Positions 20,618-32,371 of a stretch of DNA of 64,000 bases are shown here, in pieces; position 1 is the stretch's first letter, and every line of letters begins with the position of its first letter. Both the position numbers and the translations under genes were made by a program. The stretch spans positions 8,618,001-8,682,000 of the forward strand of contig OX442323.1 of assembly GCA_949358305.1 (NCBI GenBank), in the 5' to 3' direction. Below the pieces are notes generated by a model. The model did not search any database. It saw only the letters and a program-made list of their open reading frames with translations, and was not told the DNA's origin. The DNA comes from Strigamia acuminata. Its lineage: Eukaryota; Arthropoda; Chilopoda; Geophilomorpha; Linotaeniidae.

Positions 20618-23402
20618 GTTTTTATGATTTTATAAAATTTTTGTGAGAAAAATGTTTGTGCTAGAGTTGTAGAATGAAATTGAAATGTACAGTTGAATTT
20701 TGTATTTGTTTTTTTTTGTTTTTAACTCCAAGATGAAAAGAATTAAATAAAAAGAGATTTTACCGATTGTATATCTTGGTTCGTGTGCTTTGAATTTGGC
20801 GCTTCTGCGAGGTTGGGAAAATCGTCACCAGAGTGCGGATATGCTTAAAGAAATTTACTATCATAATGATGGCCTGTCTCAGCTGTCTTGCAAAATGAAA
20901 AGAATTAATTAAATAGAATTAGATGAACAAATCAAAAACAAACAATTTTAAATTGTTTACATTTCATTTTTTTAAAGCAAAACAAATGTTGCTAGTTGTG
21001 CCAAGTGCTCTGTAATCAAATGCAATCAAATCAAATTGTGGCGGGTGGTCGCCACTTGTAGGTCAAGTGTAGTGGCAGAAGAACTGTGAGGGGTGAGGAT
21101 GGTTTTGCCCACGTGAACACTGACCTAACCCCAGGGAGGGAGTTAAATGGAGGAATCTAAATCAACTGATCCATAAGGTATCTTACGAACTAGGGTTCAG
21201 GTCCAAGGGGAGAGAGACTAGAAAACACATCTGAGCTGTGTGAATTCAAGTCCTTTACTGAATTAACAATACATAATTTGATAACAAAGAAAACTTATAA
21301 TAAAGAAAGCACTTAATCATAACAGCAAAGCATTCTTACAACAATAGAGGCAGGAAAAGGCTTAAACTAGGCTTAACATGAGAACATGAGAAAAATATGA
21401 AATATCACAGAAAATAGAGAAACAACTGTGGCGGATGGTCGCCTTGTCCTGGTCAAGAAGAAGCGAGGGAATGAGGCTGGTCATTTCGTCGCCGATTGGT
21501 CATTTCGTCGCCGATTGGTCATTTCGTCGCCGATTGGTCATTTCGTCGCCGATTGGTCATTTCGTCGCCGATTGGTCATTTCGTCGCCGATTGGTCATTT
21601 CGTCGCCGATTGGTCATTTCGTCGCCGATTGGTCATTTCGTCGCCGATTGGTCATTTCGTCGCCGATTGGTCATTTCGTCGCCGATTGGTCATTTCGTCG
21701 CCGATTGGTCATTTCGTCGCCGATTGGTCATTTCGTCGCCGATTGGTCATTTCGTCGCCGATTGGTCATTTCGTCGCCGATTGGTCATTTCGTCGCCGAT
21801 TGGTCATTTCGTCGCCGATTGGTCATTTCGTCGCCGATTGGTCATTTCGTCGCCGATTGGTCATTTCGTCGCCGATTGGTCATTTCGTCGCCGATTGGTC
21901 ATTTCGTCGCCGATTGGTCATTTCGTCGCCGATTGGTCATTTCGTCGCCGATTGGTCATTTCGTCGCCGATTGGTCATTTCGTCGCCGATTGGTCATTTC
22001 GTCGCCGATTGGTCATTTCGTCGCCGATTGGTCATTTCGTCGCCGATTGGTCATTTCGTCGCCGATTGGTCATTTCGTCGCCGATTGGTCATTTCGTCGC
22101 CGATTGGTCATTTCGTCGCCGATTGGTCATTTCGTCGCCGATTGGTCATTTCGTCGCCGATTGGTCATTTCGTCGCCGATTGGTCATTTCGTCGCCGATT
22201 GGTCATTTCGTCGCCGATTGGTCATTTCGTCGCCGATTGGTCATTTCGTCGCCGATTGGTCATTTCGTCGCCGACCTCGGGAGCTACCACCACTGACTCA
22301 TATGGAGTCTTAGAACCTAAGGTCCAGGTGCTAGGGGAAGAGAGACAAGAAACAGGACTGCATTCAGTGAAAATCAAGTCAAGTCTGATTTAATAATGCA
22401 TAATTCGTCAATAAAGAAAACTTAGAATAATAACAGCATATTAACAGACAGCAAAGCATTATTACTAACAATGAAGCAGAGAGAAAAAAGGCTTAGTCTA
22501 GGTTTAACATGGGAATTCTGGAAAAGCATAAAACAACATAGAAACCTTCAGAATAAGCACAACTAGAAGAGACATTACGTAAAAATGGAGAAATATACAC
22601 AGTAAGTCAGAAATAACATAGGAAATGACAGCAATTCTCAAAAAGGCATAAATCACCATGACAACAGAGCAATAATTTACAACAAAGTGAAGATACAAAG
22701 AGCACGGTAAAATAACATATGAATTAAACAATTAAACAAGGACTAAATAGCTAAACCTAACGCAATGAAAAGTAAGCTTTTTCTTGCTCTCAATACAAAT
22801 GTTTCAATTAAAATTTTAAAATGTAATTATATCATTTTATTATATTATTAAAAGGTCAAGACGAACAACTGTAACAACAAAATACTCAATAAAAGAATGA
22901 CCTTGACCTCACCAGACACCCCAGTGACACAAAACCATTTAAACTATGTCAACTGAAAGTAAAACTCAAGAATTCCACTTCAACTTAGACTTTAGTCCCT
23001 AAAATCAATCCCAAAACCAACAAATCAATGAATAAAAATTCAGAAATAAATTCTTTCTGTAAAATACCAACAAATCACAAAAAAATACAAAAATGCAAAA
23101 CCAATTGAATTAATTGCCCAATTTCCATTGTTTTCTTGCACTTTTTTGCGTTTAAAATCCTTGCATTGCTCAGCAATTCGCCGAAAGGTGGCAATATTAT
23201 CATCCACCAGGACCTGCAATGCAAGTAGGGGGTGGCGACCTGGCATTGAGACCGAAAGGGGTAGCAAGGCTAACCACGTCTTTCTCTCACTCCTCCCTCT
23301 AACGTCCAAGGTTGATAAGTTCGCCAATCGTTAATTGCGAGGGCGAATTTTTTCAAAAAAATGACCGCCACTAACCCAAGGAAAAACCCCTTTTACAACC
23401 AC
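20618..23402. other. Intergenic with a direct-repeat element and a 19-bp satellite
   Basis: No gene. 21170-21400 and 22289-22510 are diverged direct copies of one sequence (shared GGTCCA..GGGGA.GAGAGAC and CATAATT..TAA.AAAGAAAACTTA), bracketing the satellite at 21479-22274. The GTGGCGG(G/A)TGGTCGCC motif occurs at about 21039 and 21429. Part of the same family (GGTTTAACATGGGAAT) also occurs near 18009 and 22501. The rest, including 22600-23340, is AT-rich. Confidence 0.55.
21479..22274. repeat. Perfect 19-bp tandem satellite, about 42 copies
   Basis: The unit GGTCATTTCGTCGCCGATT repeats with no mismatch that I could find over about 796 bp. Because 19 is not a multiple of three and the unit has no stop on the plus strand, all three plus frames stay open and give the same 19-residue peptide period. 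Not evidence of a protein. Confidence 0.98.
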
Positions 23403-23409
23403 TATATAA
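23403..23409 (+). promoter_or_regulatory. TATA box of Gly-Tyr cuticle gene 23482-24210
   Basis: TATATAA 73 bp upstream of the start codon. Confidence 0.75.
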
Positions 23410-23481
23410 GCCAGAACTAAGCGCCGAAACCTCACAAAACTTCCATCGCAGCTCCTTCAGCTCAAAAACAAAATACTCAAG

Positions 23482-24210
23482 ATGGTAAGCTCGAAAAACC
23501 AGCAAAACTAAGCACGAAATTCCAATTTTCAACAACTCAAAACCTCCTTTAGATCGCCATTATCTGCCTTTCTCTCTTCGTCGCTTGTGCTCAAGCAGGA
23601 AACCTCGGCTACGCCGGATACGCCGGATACGCCGCTGCGCCCGCCGTCGTTGCTGCGCCTGCCACCGCCGTCGCCACCGGAGCGATCGCCGCCGGACCAG
23701 CGCTCTCTTACGGCGGATACGCCAACACCGCCTCAGTTGCCGAAGCGAGGTTTTATTTTTTAAATTTTTTTTTTTTTTTTTTTTTTTATTAATTTTTTTT
23801 TTTTTTTTTTTAGAGCTGGTAGTTCGTTTTCGTACAATTTGAAGGAAGGTGGCGGTAATGCTATTGCCGTTCCTGGTGTTGCTCACGTTCCAACTGTGCA
23901 CCACGTGCCAACCGTGGCCCATTACTCCGCCCCAGTCGTTGCTGCCGTCCCCGCAGTGGTTGCTGCTGCACCCGCAGTCGGTTACGCCGGTTTGGGTTAT
24001 GGTTATGGTCATGGTTTGGGTTATGCCGGATATGCCGGATATGGCGGATATGGCGCTGGATTGGGATATGGTCATGGTTTGGGCTATGGTCATGGTTTGG
24101 GCTATGGTCATGGTTTGGGCTATGGTCATGGTTTGGGCTACGGTTATGGCGGATATGGTTACGGCGCTCACGGTTTGGGCTACGCTGCTGGTCACGTGAA
24201 AGTTCATTAA
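23482..24210 (+). CDS. Gly-Tyr/Ala-rich cuticle protein, 3 exons
   Basis: Exons 23482-23484 (ATG alone), 23553-23749, 23814-24210; 198 aa. The signal peptide IAIICLSLFVACAQA is in exon 2, followed by NLGYAGYAGYAAAPAVVAAP. A homopolymer-rich intron (mostly T) separates the acidic/Ser segment ASVAEARAGSSFSYNLKEGG. Exon 3 has HVPTVHHVPTVAHYSAPVV, like other arthropod Ala-rich cuticle proteins, then GYGHGLGYGHGLG repeats, ending AGHVKVH. Secreted structural cuticle protein by composition. The tail resembles the genes at 5400, 10204 and 20195. Confidence 0.88.
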
Positions 24211-25003
24211 GTTTGGAATGTTGGAAGAGACAGTTTGTTGAGAAAATTGGATGAAATAAAGGTTAATGCAGTATGGAATGATGGCAACTAGATGAGGAAG
24301 AAATATTTAATTAATTTTATTGTTTTGTTTGGTTTGAATGTGGAAAAAGATATTTAAACTGGATAGGAAAATGTTTGGAAATTGTGTTGTTTTGTACTGC
24401 ATTTGTAGTGAATAAAATGCTTTCTTTCTCGAGTTCTTTTGTTTTTGTTTATTTATTCGTGGTAAATGACCAAAATTCATCTTTAAAACGCTGAAATTAA
24501 TTTTTAAGATCTAAAATTTATTTTTATGACCCAAAATTTATTTTTATGACCCAAAATTTATTTTTAAATCTCAAAATTTATTTTTTCTACACAAAAATTT
24601 ATTTTTAAGCCAAAAAATTTAATTTGTGGCCAAAGACATTTAATTTGTGGCCAAAAACATTTAATTTGTGGCCAAAAAAATTTAATTTGTAGTCATAAAC
24701 ATTTAATTTATGGTCAAAAACAAGCTCGAATTCACGTTCTGGGAAGTGCATCATTTCCGACACGCAAAATTAATGAAATTCTTTTCTTATTATTTATTTT
24801 CCAAATATCACACAAAATATTCTCTTATGTTCAATCCATGCAATGCACGTGAACAAATACCTTTTTCCTTCCCAACCTGAAGCAGAAAAAGAAATTTTTA
24901 TTTTTCCACATGAAACCCTCGAATAAATAAATAAATAAATAAATCAACAACAAAAATCATTTAAAATTATCGAATATATTACTCCAAACAACAAAATATT
25001 CCG
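24211..25003. other. Intergenic, including compound A/T minisatellite (copy A)
   Basis: 3' UTR to about 24430. Then 24455-24730 carries 20-21-bp units: ACCCAAAATTTATTTTTATG type followed by GGCCAAAAACATTTAATTTGT type. The same compound array recurs at 26440-26800. Confidence 0.85.
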
Positions 25004-25011
25004 TATATAAA
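25004..25011 (+). promoter_or_regulatory. TATA box of the 25052 gene
   Basis: TATATAAA 41 bp upstream of the ATG. Confidence 0.7.
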
Positions 25012-25051
25012 CTGCCGCAACAGTCACAGTCACCGAGATTCGAATCTAACC

Positions 25052-26142
25052 ATGAAATCCTGCTTTGTAGTTCTCTTGATCGTCGTTTGCGTGGCAGCAG
25101 CAGCAGATAAACCGGTACGTACTGGGCCAGTGGTTGAGTTCTTTTCATCTTATTTCCAACTAGCGTAGCATAATTGACAAGTTCTATGATTTATTTCAAT
25201 GTAGCCAAACTGCTTCGAAAAGGAAATATACGCTAAGGTGATAAAGCAATATTTTAGACCAATTTCAGTTCTAGTTAATCTATCTGATTTCTGATACAGC
25301 AACACAAGGATAATTTTAAAAAAACATATGCCCCAGCGATTAAGAAATGCAAGGAAGAAAAGAAAGATGCGGTAAACACAATTTTTTTTTTGTTCCTGTT
25401 TTTGGTTAGATAAAATATTAAGATAATAACATTTATTATTAACAGAATTAACTCGATGTAACTAAATGTGTTGTCGATAAGGTAAACGTTTCTTAATGGT
25501 GGGTTTACTCAAAATCTAATTGACAATTATGAATTAATATTAGGTTAAAACTATATCAAAACAGTAGTGTAAATCTGAAGCTGGTTCAGTAAGTTGCAAA
25601 AAAATTGTTTAGTTGTATTGAAATAATCCTAATAAATGAAAACAGGACGAGAAAGTAGAGGTGGAGTGTTTTGTCAAGAAAATGAAAATACTTACAGTAA
25701 GTCAAATTGTTTGCATCATCATGTCATGTGTACACAACTGATTTCATATAAAATAGACGCTTGAGAAATTTAACTTCGCAGACTACAAGTCCAAACACCT
25801 TGAAGCAGCACTAGCTGATGTATGTTAGATATTTGGAGACGAAAACACAAAGTTTGAATTTGTTGAGGCTAAAAACGTGAATTTATTTAAACAGAAAAAG
25901 CAAATAGTGGAAAATGCATTCACTTCGTGTGAAAAGGAAGAGGGCATTGTAAGTGCGATTAAAATAAGAAAAACCACCCAAATTAATTTTATTATTATTA
26001 TTATTATTATTATTGTAACAGATAGGCAAGACCTGCGTGAGACAGAATTTGATGAAAGTAAGTTGCGTACATAATTTTTCATAGTAAATACAATCAATAA
26101 AAATGCTTTTTTTTTAAGGTTTGTCGCGAAGGGATATGGTAA
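25052..26142 (+). pseudogene. Ten-exon secreted Cys protein (odorant-binding-like), two in-frame stops
   Basis: Exons 25052-25114, 25205-25237, 25300-25371, 25446-25481, 25544-25588, 25646-25696, 25757-25819, 25895-25948, 26022-26057, 26119-26142. Every intron is GT-AG and phase 0. Signal peptide MKSCFVVLLIVVCVAAA, then a helical, Lys/Glu-rich protein. Exon 4 begins AAT TAA (stop 25449-25451) and exon 5 contains CAG TAG (25565-25567); everything after stays in frame to TAA at 26140. Skipping exons 4 and 5 keeps frame and gives about 131 aa with six mature cysteines. The last four are spaced C-x41-C-x10-C-x8-C, like C3-C6 of insect odorant-binding proteins, but the expected C2-x3-C3 is absent. 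Either a recent pseudogene or a gene with obligatory exon skipping. Family assignment is tentative. Confidence 0.7.
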
Positions 26143-26439
26143 AAAGATACAATAGGCGAAAAAGAAAAGGAATAGACCAACCACAAGAGTAATAAACTAA
26201 TTTCGTACCAATTTGGTCTTTGTAAAGATAATAAAAAAAGTGATATTTACTGTATTTGTCAAATAATTTCCCCCACTCCCATCACAAAACATCTCCTTGT
26301 CTTCTCCTATCAAATAAAACCACAGAATATGTTTTATTCTAACCACAGGCCCATAGACCGGCGTCTAGTCTGCACATTTGGTAATCTGCAACCGACCCAA
26401 ACCAAAAAATAAAAATGAAAACCGTTTTTATTTATTTAT

Positions 26440-26800
26440 TAATGGTAAATGACCAAAATTCATTATTAAAACGCTAAAAATTATTTTAAAAACCCAAAAT
26501 TTATTTTTAAGACCCAAAATTTATTTTTTAGACCCAAAATTGATTTTTAAGACCCAAAACTGATTTTTAAGACCCAAAACTGATTTTTAAGACCCAAAAT
26601 TGATTTTTAAGACCCAAAATTGATTTTTAAGACCCAAAATTGATTTTTAAAACTTAAAATTTATTTTTTCTATACAAAAATTTATTTTGAAGCCAAAAGA
26701 TTTAATTTGTGGCCAAAAACATTCAATTTGTGGTCAAAAACATTTAATTTGTGGTCAAAAACATTTAATTTGTGGTCAAAAACATTCAATTTTTGTAGTT
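26440..26800. repeat. Compound A/T minisatellite (copy B)
   Basis: About eight units of GACCCAAAATTGATTTTTAA, then about five of GTGGTCAAAAACATTTAATTT. It begins with the same GGTAAATGACCAAAATTCAT as copy A at 24455, in the same orientation, so the two arrays flank the 25052 gene. Confidence 0.93.
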
Positions 26801-27273
26801 AAAATTTCACCCAAAATGGCCACCCCCTTGTATGTTTTCAGGACTCGTCCCTGATGGAAAATATTAAATATCAGATAGACTTATGTGGGAAATATTTTTT
26901 TTAAATTTCTTTGTTTGTTTTTCAATGTATAATTTTAAGATAATCTCATCCAAGAAGTAATTGAGCAAATTAAAGACAAAAAGAAATTTTTTTTAGACTT
27001 TTTTTTCCACTTTTATTGATGGCATTTTTTTCTAACATTACATTTTCTATTGTTTTGATGTAAATTAAGAGCGAGAAAAAAGTGACACATTATCTACAGT
27101 CAAATTACGTATCTCTAAATGCATGAAAATAAATAAATCAACGTTGTCCAACCGCGTCAACATCATCATCTATCAACCACCATCAGATTCATCAGTCATC
27201 ACTTAATACGGGGCCTAACCGGAAAAACAAGACATCTTTACTTTCACTTTCCACCACTAGATCGAACTAGTAA
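26801..27273. other. Intergenic
   Basis: AT-rich; 3' flank of the minus-strand Tyr-rich gene. No gene seen. Confidence 0.4.
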
Positions 27274-27945
27274 TCACTTTACCTTGTACGATGGTTTTCC
27301 AAAATTCTGCTGGAATTTCACATTATTGGTTGATCCATACGATCCATATTCATTGAGGTCGTAGTTCACACTGTAGGGTTCACGTCTCACGTACGTCTTG
27401 AGAAAAAATCAACAAAAATGAATAAAAAATGAATTAAAAATGAATAAAAATGAAATAACTGAAATAAACTAAGCCTACATTTGCGTGGTTTCCATAATAA
27501 TCGTAACTAGGCACATCATAGTAGTAATAAGTGTTGTCTGGGTAATAAGATGGCTCGTAACTAGGTTTGTAAGATGGCTGATAAGATGGTTGGTAATTTG
27601 GCTTGTAAGATGGCTTGTATGATGGTTCATAAGATGGTTTGTAAGATGGTTTGTAAGATGGTTCATAGGATGGTTTGTAAGCTGGTTTGTAGGACGCTTC
27701 ATAAGATGGTTTGTAAGCTGGTTTGTAAGCTGGTTGATAAGATGGTTTGTAAGATGGTTGTTTGTAAGATGGTTGGTAGGATGGATAGCCAACTTTGGAT
27801 GCATATTGATCTTCATAATCGGCACAAACTACAGTTGCAAGAGCACAAATGGCAATAAGCTGCAAAAGTGTAGTGGGAAATGAAAGAAAATGAAGTTTTG
27901 GTTAGAAATAATAAGAAATAATAAGCAATAACGTACGAATTTCAT
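27274..27945 (-). CDS. Secreted Tyr/Pro/Lys repeat protein (PSYKPSYEP repeats), 3 exons
   Basis: Exons on the minus strand: 27945-27937 (MKF), 27859-27479, 27396-27274; 170 aa. Signal peptide LIAICALATVVCA. Residues about 25-105 are some fifteen repeats of PSYKPSYEPSYKP/PAYKP, then DNTYYYYDVPSYDYYGN. The last exon encodes a C-terminal domain ending NNVKFQQNFGKPSYKVK. The final codons overlap a possible GT donor, but reading through gives a stop at 27274-27276. The repeat resembles Tyr/Lys/Pro adhesive or cuticle cross-linking proteins in which Tyr is oxidised. The PSYDYYG-SN junction and the QN-G tail show it is a paralogue of the 32372-32747 gene. Function in cuticle or adhesion is inference. 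Confidence 0.84.
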
Positions 27946-29989
27946 GATGGATGATGAAATTTGGTGCTGCAGTGAGATGAAGTGGTTGTGGAGTGCAGTG
28001 GACAGACGACAGTAATGTTGTGGCTGGAAGTTGTGCCTTTTATACACAAGCACAACTCCATTGGTCGAGGCTTAGCACAGAATTGCCTCGGGTGATCACA
28101 CGGTACAAAAGCTACCACACATTTCCAACTGGATGCAAAATAAATGCTGAAATGTCGTTAGGGTCATAATTATGAGTTTCTGGGTCAATGTTTGATTGTG
28201 GTGTTTTTTTTTAGGGGGAGAAAAAAAATTTTGTGTAAAAAAAAGTGTTTTGCACTTAAGTGCGACATGGTCGACGCCCAATACTCCATTTTGGTCGCTT
28301 TTTAGGCACAGGTTTTGAGTTTTGGTTCAAGGAAAAGTGAAATTAATGATCGGGGTGATTTTTAATACGGAAATAGTGAAGTTTTGTTGATGGTTTTTAA
28401 TGAAATGAGCAAAATATTGACCTCTGGGATGGAATTCAAAGACCTGTTAATGATCGCGGTGGAAAATGTAGATTTTTGGATTGTGTAATCAGTGATTTAT
28501 CAATAAAAGTCATCATTCGCTGGTTTATAAGATAGGTTTAGTGTTTTTTTGTTTGGTGGGGAATTTTTTCTTTGTTTTTCGTTGGCATTGCGTGATGGAG
28601 TGGGAAACAGGCTAGGAGGAAAGTATGGGGCTGAGAAAACCCGAATGAGATGTGAAAAGGAAAAGAGATTTTATTCACATGTAAAATGATGTGCAATAAA
28701 ATTTAATCTTTAAATTTCGTTGGGCAATTAAAATAGTTTTCTATTTTTCCACTTTTTAATTAATTTTGTAAAAATTTTTTAAAAATTTAAATAAATAATT
28801 ATAATTATTCAATTTTTTTAATTTTTTAATTTTTAATTTTAAGTGTATGTAGTTCCCATTAATTTTTTCGACAGCTGGGTAATTGATTATGCAATTTTTT
28901 GAATAAATTAAAAATTGCATTTTGTAATTTTTTGAATAAATTAAAAATTGCATTTTGTAAAATTGTGTAATTTTTCTGGTAACCAATTAATGAATGCGAT
29001 TTCTTAACCCGATAAGGCATAGGGAGTAATGTGGGTCGAATTCAATTCGAATACATCATTAAATGTCAATGAAATTGAGACTGAGTTAGTCAGTCCTAGT
29101 TCCAAATTATTAAGCGCAAATTTGCCATTATGGGGCCTGCGCCTAAATAAAACGACGGCATTTAGAAAGATATATATATTTCTGCATTCCAATCGAGTCG
29201 TAAAACGCCTTTCCCTTTTTTCTTTGCAGTAAAACACCGCGAATGGCGATTAATTACGACTCGAATCGGCGCTGCTCGCGAGGTTGCGGAAGTTGGTCAA
29301 TGATGAACACGATGATATCGAAGATGAGGCCGACGACTTTGACCAAGATCAAGGACACGAAGCGACCTTAAAATCGATGTTATTCGCTCTTTAAAATGTT
29401 GCTAATCATCTTTTAACGTTTTTTATTCGGTAAAATTGGAATTTAGAATGTTTTCGAGTGATTTATGGTGGGAAAATGGAAACTCCGAGAAGTAATTACG
29501 GCGGTGGACAAAATGGCCGCCATGAAAAAAATTGAATTGTTTTTGTTTGTTTATTTATTCGTTGAATTTTGATATAAAAAACAAAGTTTTGGGTTTGTGG
29601 TTGTGTTGTAGGTCAGTTTTGGGGGGTCGTCAATGTTGTGGAAAGAGAACAGCTGGGGGGATTTGTGTTTTTTTGGTTTTTGTTTTTTTTAATTAAATCA
29701 GAAATAATGAAAATGAGAATAAAAAATTGTTTTGTTTTTTGGTTTGGAAAGGAAAATGAAGGGAATGAAAAAAATGTATCAAAACGTCACCACCCGTGGC
29801 TCCCCATAAATTTTGTCTAGACCCGTAAACTAGATTGTACCATAAACAATTGTGTAATATATAGGAACCGCATTCTTTATGGACACATGACGTAGAAGTA
29901 AATGGATTTGGAACTATTGAGGTTAATCAGAAACTGAAAAGGATTGGATTTAAATAAAGTAATTGCACGATTATCCAGGGGCTGTGGGG
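27946..29989. other. Intergenic
   Basis: Promoter of the Tyr-rich gene and AT-rich DNA. A strong-looking acceptor (CCTTTTTTCTTTGCAG) ends near 29229 and precedes about 50 open codons starting MAINYDSNRRCSRGCG. Without an upstream exon it cannot be called a gene. 28800-28990 has repeated AAATTAAAAATTGCATTTTG. Confidence 0.4.
28038..28044 (-). promoter_or_regulatory. TATA box of the PSYKP-repeat gene
   Basis: TATAAAA on the minus strand, 93 bp upstream of the start codon. Confidence 0.7.
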
Positions 29990-30890
29990 ACCATTTTTAG
30001 CAGAAATAAAAATCAATTTTTAGCTGAAAAAAATCAATTTTTAGCTGAAAAAAATCAATTTTTAGCTGAAAAAAATCAATTTTTAGCTGAAAAAAATCAA
30101 TTTTTAGCTGAAAAAAATCAATTTTTAACAGAAAAAAAATCAAATTTTAGCAGAAAAAATCCATTTTTAGCTGAAAAAAATCAATTTTTAACAGAAAAAA
30201 AATCAAATTTTAGCAGAAAAAATCCATTTTTAGCAGAAAAAATTCATTTTTAGCAGAAAAAATTTATTTTTAGCAGAAAAAATTCATTTTTAGCAGAAAA
30301 AATTCATTTTTAGCAGAAAAAATTCATTTTTAGCAGAAAAAATTCATTTTTAGCAGAAAAAATTCATTTTTAGCAGAAAAAATTCATTTTTAGCAGAAAA
30401 AATTCATTTTTAGCAGAAAAAATTCATTTTTAGCAGAAAAAATTCATTTTTAGCAGAAAAAATTCATTTTTAGCAGAAAAAATTCATTTTTAGCAGAAAA
30501 AATTCATTTTTAGCAGAAAAAATTCATTTTTAGCAGAAAAAATTCATTTTTAGCAGAAAAAATTCATTTTTAGCAGAAAAAATTCATTTTTAGCAGAAAA
30601 AATTCATTTTTAGCAGAAAAAATTCATTTTTAGCAGAAAAAATTCATTTTTAGCAGAAAAAATTCATTTTTAGCAAAAAAAATTCATTTTTAGCAGAAAA
30701 AATTCATTTTTAGCAGAAAAAATTCATTTTTAGCAGAAAAAATTCATTTTTAGCAGAAAAAATTCATTTTTAGCAGAAAAAATTTATTTTTAGCAGAAAA
30801 AATTCATTTTTAGCAGAAAAAATCCATTTTTAGCGGAAAAAATCCATTTTTAGCGGAAAAAATCCATTTTTAGCAGAAAAAATCCTTTTA
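29990..30890. repeat. A/T minisatellite, 20-21-bp unit, about 43 copies
   Basis: The first units are 21 bp (AGCTGAAAAAAATCAATTTTT). The bulk are 20-bp AGCAGAAAAAATTCATTTTT units with only sporadic point changes (TTTATT at ~30261, GCAAAA at ~30675). Intergenic, between the two Tyr-rich paralogues. Confidence 0.98.
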
Positions 30891-30989
30891 ACCTTGCATG
30901 CCTCATTACTGACTTGACTTTAATCATCAAAAATCAAAACCATCCTGATCGCAAGAAACGCATTAAAAAAAAATTCTTTTTAGACAAAA

Positions 30990-31290
30990 AAATCAGTTTT
31001 GGAATAAATATTTATTTTTTAGACCCAAAACATCCAATTTTGGACCGAAAACAACCAATTTAAATCCAAAACATCCAATTTTGGACCCAAAACATCCAAT
31101 TTTGGACCCAAAACGACCAATTTAAACCCAAAACATCCAATTTAAACCCAAAACATCCAATTTAAACCCAAAACATCCAATTTAAACCCAAAACATCCAA
31201 TTTTGGACCCAAAACATCCAATTTTGGACCCAAAACGACCAATTTAAACCCAAAACATCCCACTTTTACCACCAAAACATTCATTTTATT
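30990..31290. repeat. A/T minisatellite, 21-bp unit
   Basis: Units ACCCAAAACATCCAATTTTGG and ACCCAAAACATCCAATTTAA, about 13 copies, followed by a 28-A run at 31330-31357. Confidence 0.92.
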
Positions 31291-32371
31291 CAAACCAAAC
31301 TCAACTTTCACCAAAAATAATTTATCTCCAAAAAAAAAAAAAAAAAAAAAAAAAACCACCAAACTCTAAAAATGTGAACTGTCATTGCTCAACGTTTAAG
31401 GGTGGGGTCACAAAGCGACACACTCCACTTTCAACCCCCATACACTTACCCTCAATGTCAAAAATTTGTCTAAACATTTTTCCCCTTTCCTCATCACAAC
31501 AATTGAAAAACCATTATTCAAGCAACAAAAACCCTTATCGCACTCACTCGTCACATTCTTTGTTGCCACGTGCACTTACGGCGTGTAGGACATTGAAAAA
31601 TCATTTTAATTCGCGCAGAAAAAACAAACTAGGTCGATAGGGTGTTTTAAAATGAGAATTTAATAAGGCGTGGTATTTAACTTACCTTTTTCTGTTCTCT
31701 TTCCCTCTTTTTTCACGTCTGGCAGGACAAGAGAATTGTGGGTGGGGGCGCCCAACTAAACCTCATTTCATTATTCAACACAACGATCATTAGCAACGGT
31801 TTCTTTCCAATTTATTTGGTGCATAAACGCTCGAATCTTCTGATTTAACTGCGGTTTTCAATGAAGATCATTACCAGCTGGCCATGACGAGGTCAAATTG
31901 TATTTTTGCTCAATAGAAACGCAGAAAAGAGTGTTTAAACGATTTTAAGATCGTCTAATCTTCATTCTAGTCGATATGTAATGACCTAATGAGATTTGAT
32001 TTATAGTAGGCCTTGTTTTGTGTACGAGATAAAGCGCTTTTGTCGTTTTTTTTATGTTTGAGGCGATGGAAATCGAGTTTTTGGTGTTTTGGTTACGCGG
32101 CATTGCAGTGAGGCGGTGCAGGGAAGCTTTCATTCGGGCGGGCGTTTATAAATTAATAAATTTTATGTAATTTTTTTTTTTTATTTTATTTTGTACAAAA
32201 AAATAATACAAAGTGAAGAAAACATGAAATAAATATATGTGAAGTGGATGTTGAAATGTGCATTTCGATTTCGAACCTAAAATAAAAATAAATAAAATAA
32301 AAAAATAAATAATAAAAATAATTTTTTTTATAAATAAATTAGAATTTATGTGGATTTTATAATTTTTTTAC
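31291..32371. other. Intergenic
   Basis: AT-rich, no gene supported; short ORFs only. Confidence 0.4.

Noticed and set aside
21479-22274. CRISPR array
   Set aside because: Units are contiguous with no unique spacers, and the genome is eukaryotic.
21428-22393. Three overlapping 266-321-codon ORFs on the plus strand
   Set aside because: They are an automatic consequence of a stop-free 19-bp perfect repeat; all three frames give the same periodic peptide.
23040-23327. 95-codon minus-strand ORF
   Set aside because: No recognisable domain or splice support; overlaps dispersed-repeat-like sequence.
25449-25567. Stop-codon readthrough or recoding (selenocysteine/pyrrolysine) in the 25052 gene
   Set aside because: Codons are TAA and TAG, not TGA; no arthropod uses pyrrolysine, and exon skipping explains the frame more simply.
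29229-29395. Possible terminal exon after a strong acceptor
   Set aside because: No upstream donor, start codon or homologous product; competing open frames.
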